DNA from: Segniliparus rugosus ATCC BAA-974
GTDB lineage: Bacteria > Actinomycetota > Actinomycetes > Mycobacteriales > Mycobacteriaceae
Assembly (NCBI RefSeq): GCF_000185725.2
Contig: NZ_KI391954.1
Coordinates: forward strand, 682,001-746,000
Length of the DNA stretch: 64,000 nucleotides
Direction of reading: 5' to 3'
A model generated the notes under the pieces. It saw nothing but the letters and a program-made list of their open reading frames with translations. It was not told the DNA's origin and did no database searches. The position numbers were made by a program, and so were the translations under genes. The first letter of the stretch is position 1; every line of letters begins with the position of its first letter. Positions 62,312 through 64,000 of the stretch are shown in pieces.

Positions 62312-62317
62312 TACCGT
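62312..62317 (+). promoter_or_regulatory. -10 hexamer of putative leaderless proA promoter
   Basis: TACCGT, 6 nt, GTG 62324. Confidence 0.4.
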
Positions 62318-62323
62318 TGAAGA

Positions 62324-63616
62324 GTGACTGTCGTTCATCCCACCGTCGCCGCCTCTGACGAGGCCGTGGCCCACGAAGTGCGCGAGCTCGCCCGCCGCGC
62401 CAAAGCCGCATCGCGCCGGCTCGCGCTCCTGTCCACCGCGCAGAAGAACGAGACGCTCCTCGCCGCAGCGGACAAGATTGCCGCAAGGGCGGAGGACATC
62501 CTCGCGGCCAACGCTTTGGACGAGGAGGCGGGCACGGCCACCGGCATGGCCGAGAGCCTCAAGGACCGGCTGCGGCTGACCCCGGCCCGGATCGAGGGCG
62601 TCGCCTCGGGGCTGCGCCAAGTCGCGGCCCTCCCGGACCCGGTGGGCGAAGTGGTGGACGGGCGGACGCTGCCCAACGGCCTGCAACTGCGCCAGGAACG
62701 GGTGCCGCTCGGCGTCGTCGGCATCGTCTACGAGGCCCGCCCGAACGTCACAGTGGACGGGTTCGGGCTCGCCTTCAAATCCGGCAACGCGGTGCTGCTG
62801 CGCGGCTCCGCCTCGGCGGCCCGCTCGAACGAGGTCCTTGTGGGCCTGGTGCGCGAGGCCCTGGCCGAACGAGGCCTGCCCGAGGACGCGGCGCAGCTCT
62901 TGCCGAGCGCCAGCCACGCGAGCGTCGTCGCCCTCGCCCAGGCGCGCGGCCTGGTGGACGTGATCATCCCGCGCGGCGGGGCGGGGCTCATCAACGCCGT
63001 GGTCTCCCAGGCCACCGTGCCCGCCATCGAGACCGGCGTGGGCAACTGCCACATCTTCGTCCACGCAGGGGCCGACTTCGACCAGGCGATCACGATCCTG
63101 GTCAACGCCAAAACCCGCCGCCCGAGCGTCTGCAACACGGTCGAGACCGTGCTGGTGGACCGGGCGGTCGCCGATGTGGCGGCTCCGAAGATCCTCGCCG
63201 CGCTGCAGGACGCGGGGGTGACGGTGCACGGCGACGCCGGGGCGTTCCCCGGCCTTGGCCTGGTCCCCGCGACCGAGGCGGACTGGGCGCAGGAGTACCT
63301 GTCCCTCGACATCGCTTTCGCGGTGGTGGACGGGGTGGACGGCGCGGTCGCCCACATCGAGCAATGGGGCACCGGCCACACCGAGGCGATCGTCACGAAC
63401 GACCTCGCCGTCGCGCGCGAGTTCACCGCCAGGGTGGACGCGGCGGCGGTCCTGGTCAACGCCTCCACCGCGTTCACCGACGGCGAGCAGTTCGGGCTCG
63501 GCGCGGAGATCGGCATCTCCACTCAGAAGCTGCACGCCAGGGGCCCGATGGGGCTTTCGGCGCTCACCAGCACGAAATGGGTGGTCTGGGGCGATGGGCA
63601 GGTCCGGGGCGTATGA
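62324..63616 (+). CDS. proA: Glutamate-5-semialdehyde dehydrogenase ProA
   Basis: Second step of proline synthesis: NADPH reduction of glutamyl-5-phosphate. 430 residues of the aldehyde dehydrogenase fold: [31 protein letters not shown], and the catalytic cysteine in [14 protein letters not shown]. Start GTG 62324 has the -10 hexamer 6 nt upstream. Its stop overlaps the moxR start (ATGA), as in M. tuberculosis Rv2427c-Rv2426c. proB is not in the window. Confidence 0.95.
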   Translation: MTVVHPTVAASDEAVAHEVRELARRAKAASRRLALLSTAQKNETLLAAADKIAARAEDILAANALDEEAGTATGMAESLKDRLRLTPARIEGVASGLRQVAALPDPVGEVVDGRTLPNGLQLRQERVPLGVVGIVYEARPNVTVDGFGLAFKSGNAVLLRGSASAARSNEVLVGLVREALAERGLPEDAAQLLPSASHASVVALAQARGLVDVIIPRGGAGLINAVVSQATVPAIETGVGNCHIFVHAGADFDQAITILVNAKTRRPSVCNTVETVLVDRAVADVAAPKILAALQDAGVTVHGDAGAFPGLGLVPATEADWAQEYLSLDIAFAVVDGVDGAVAHIEQWGTGHTEAIVTNDLAVAREFTARVDAAAVLVNASTAFTDGEQFGLGAEIGISTQKLHARGPMGLSALTSTKWVVWGDGQVRGV

Positions 63617-64000
63617 CGGTTTCTCCTGATGTGAAGATCCAGCCGTTTTTCACGAGTGTCGCCGATGTGCGCGAGCGGCTCAAGAAGACCGGGTACCTTG
63701 CGAGCGACGCGGTCGCCACTGCCGTCTTCCTCGCCGACCAGCTCGGCAAGCCGCTCTTGGTGGAGGGCCCTGCGGGAGTCGGCAAGACCGAGCTTGCGAA
63801 AGCCGTCGCGCAGGCGGCGGCGGCGCGGTTCGTGCGGCTGCAGTGCTACGAGGGCGTGGACGAGTCCAGAGTGCTCTACGAGTGGAACTACGCCATGCAG
63901 ATCCTGCGGGTGCAGACCGGCAAAGAGCAGGGATGGTCCGAGACCAAGAGCGACATCTTCACCGAGGAGTTCCTCTTGGAGCGCCCGCTGCTGACCGCGA
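63613..64000 (+). CDS. MoxR-type AAA+ ATPase, 5' part only
   Basis: The first 129 residues are visible before the window ends. Walker A is [10 protein letters not shown], preceded by the family's LVEGPAG context, and [18 protein letters not shown] is the MoxR/CbbQ-like segment. MoxR ATPases act with von Willebrand-domain proteins in complex assembly. ATG 63613 overlaps the proA stop. The Walker B region is outside the window. Confidence 0.88.
   Translation, partial: MTVSPDVKIQPFFTSVADVRERLKKTGYLASDAVATAVFLADQLGKPLLVEGPAGVGKTELAKAVAQAAAARFVRLQCYEGVDESRVLYEWNYAMQILRVQTGKEQGWSETKSDIFTEEFLLERPLLTA

Noticed and set aside
60922-62358. 478-codon frame through the diiron-type hydrolase, DUF2218 and into proA
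   Set aside because: It is produced by the missing base near 61808; the part after residue 271 is out of frame with all homologous sequence.

Overview
This is a high-GC actinobacterial chromosome segment. Much of its gene order matches, as I recall it, the Mycobacterium tuberculosis blocks miaA-dapF-hflX-fadE20-lexA-nrdR-ideR-sigB-sigA-ppgK-suhB-dut-ceoBC, argCJBD, and mutT1-ppk-cofC-gpsA-ddl-thiL-ung-recG. Families restricted to mycolic-acid bacteria (Cei-like LytR_C protein, DUF3039, DUF3099, DUF4193, DUF3093, DUF3710) place it in Mycobacteriales. The blocks are joined differently from M. tuberculosis and carry unfamiliar inserts, so I infer a relative outside classical Mycobacterium; Segniliparus is a guess, not shown by the sequence. 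No rRNA, tRNA, CRISPR array or insertion sequence was found.

Layout. 1-10106: DUF2236 fragment, DUF349 protein, miaA, dapF, hflX, then two acyl-CoA dehydrogenase paralogues flanking a BisC/DorA-type molybdenum sulfoxide reductase. 10107-25592: regulatory and housekeeping block (lexA, an SOS-linked membrane protein, nrdR, PAC2, DUF4192, ideR, sigB, DUF3099/DUF3039, BrkB family, NIPSNAP, sigA, ppgK, suhB, cei, DUF4193, DUF3093, dut, DUF3710, hydrolase, OB-fold). 25704-31031: two TrkA-type K+ regulators, an APC permease, and a frameshifted dxs. 31038-33869: an envelope cluster of two penicillin-binding-type serine hydrolase paralogues, a frameshifted lipoprotein and a proline-rich membrane protein. 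33950-38327: argCJBD without argF, argR, argG or argH. 38412-41714: two VC0807-like membrane paralogues and an exported S15-type hydrolase. 41766-56481: mutT1, ppk, cofC, a small exported protein, gpsA, ddl, VOC protein, DUF3515, thiL, gamma carbonic anhydrase-like protein, ung, DAK protein, recG, HNH nuclease. 56800-64000: cspA, a TetR/MFS efflux operon, a membrane protein, a second TetR with a divergent diiron-type hydrolase, DUF2218, proA and the start of a MoxR ATPase.

Three cross-cutting observations stand out. First, more than twenty genes have a TANNNT hexamer followed by about 5-8 nt and then directly by the start codon, which predicts leaderless mRNAs. Two divergent pairs use this in striking form: a 20-bp-arm perfect palindrome that includes both start codons (16498-16540), and two -10 elements sharing one TA step (23314-23323). 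Second, three genes (dxs, the lipoprotein, the diiron-type hydrolase) each lose one base in or near a run of five C or G, which points either to sequencing undercalls or to real homopolymer slippage. Third, the second acyl-CoA dehydrogenase has Gln where its paralogue has the glutamate expected to be the catalytic base.

The genes serve tRNA modification, lysine/peptidoglycan precursors, arginine and proline synthesis, SOS and iron control, sigma factor supply, potassium homeostasis, polyphosphate and F420 metabolism, and envelope maintenance.
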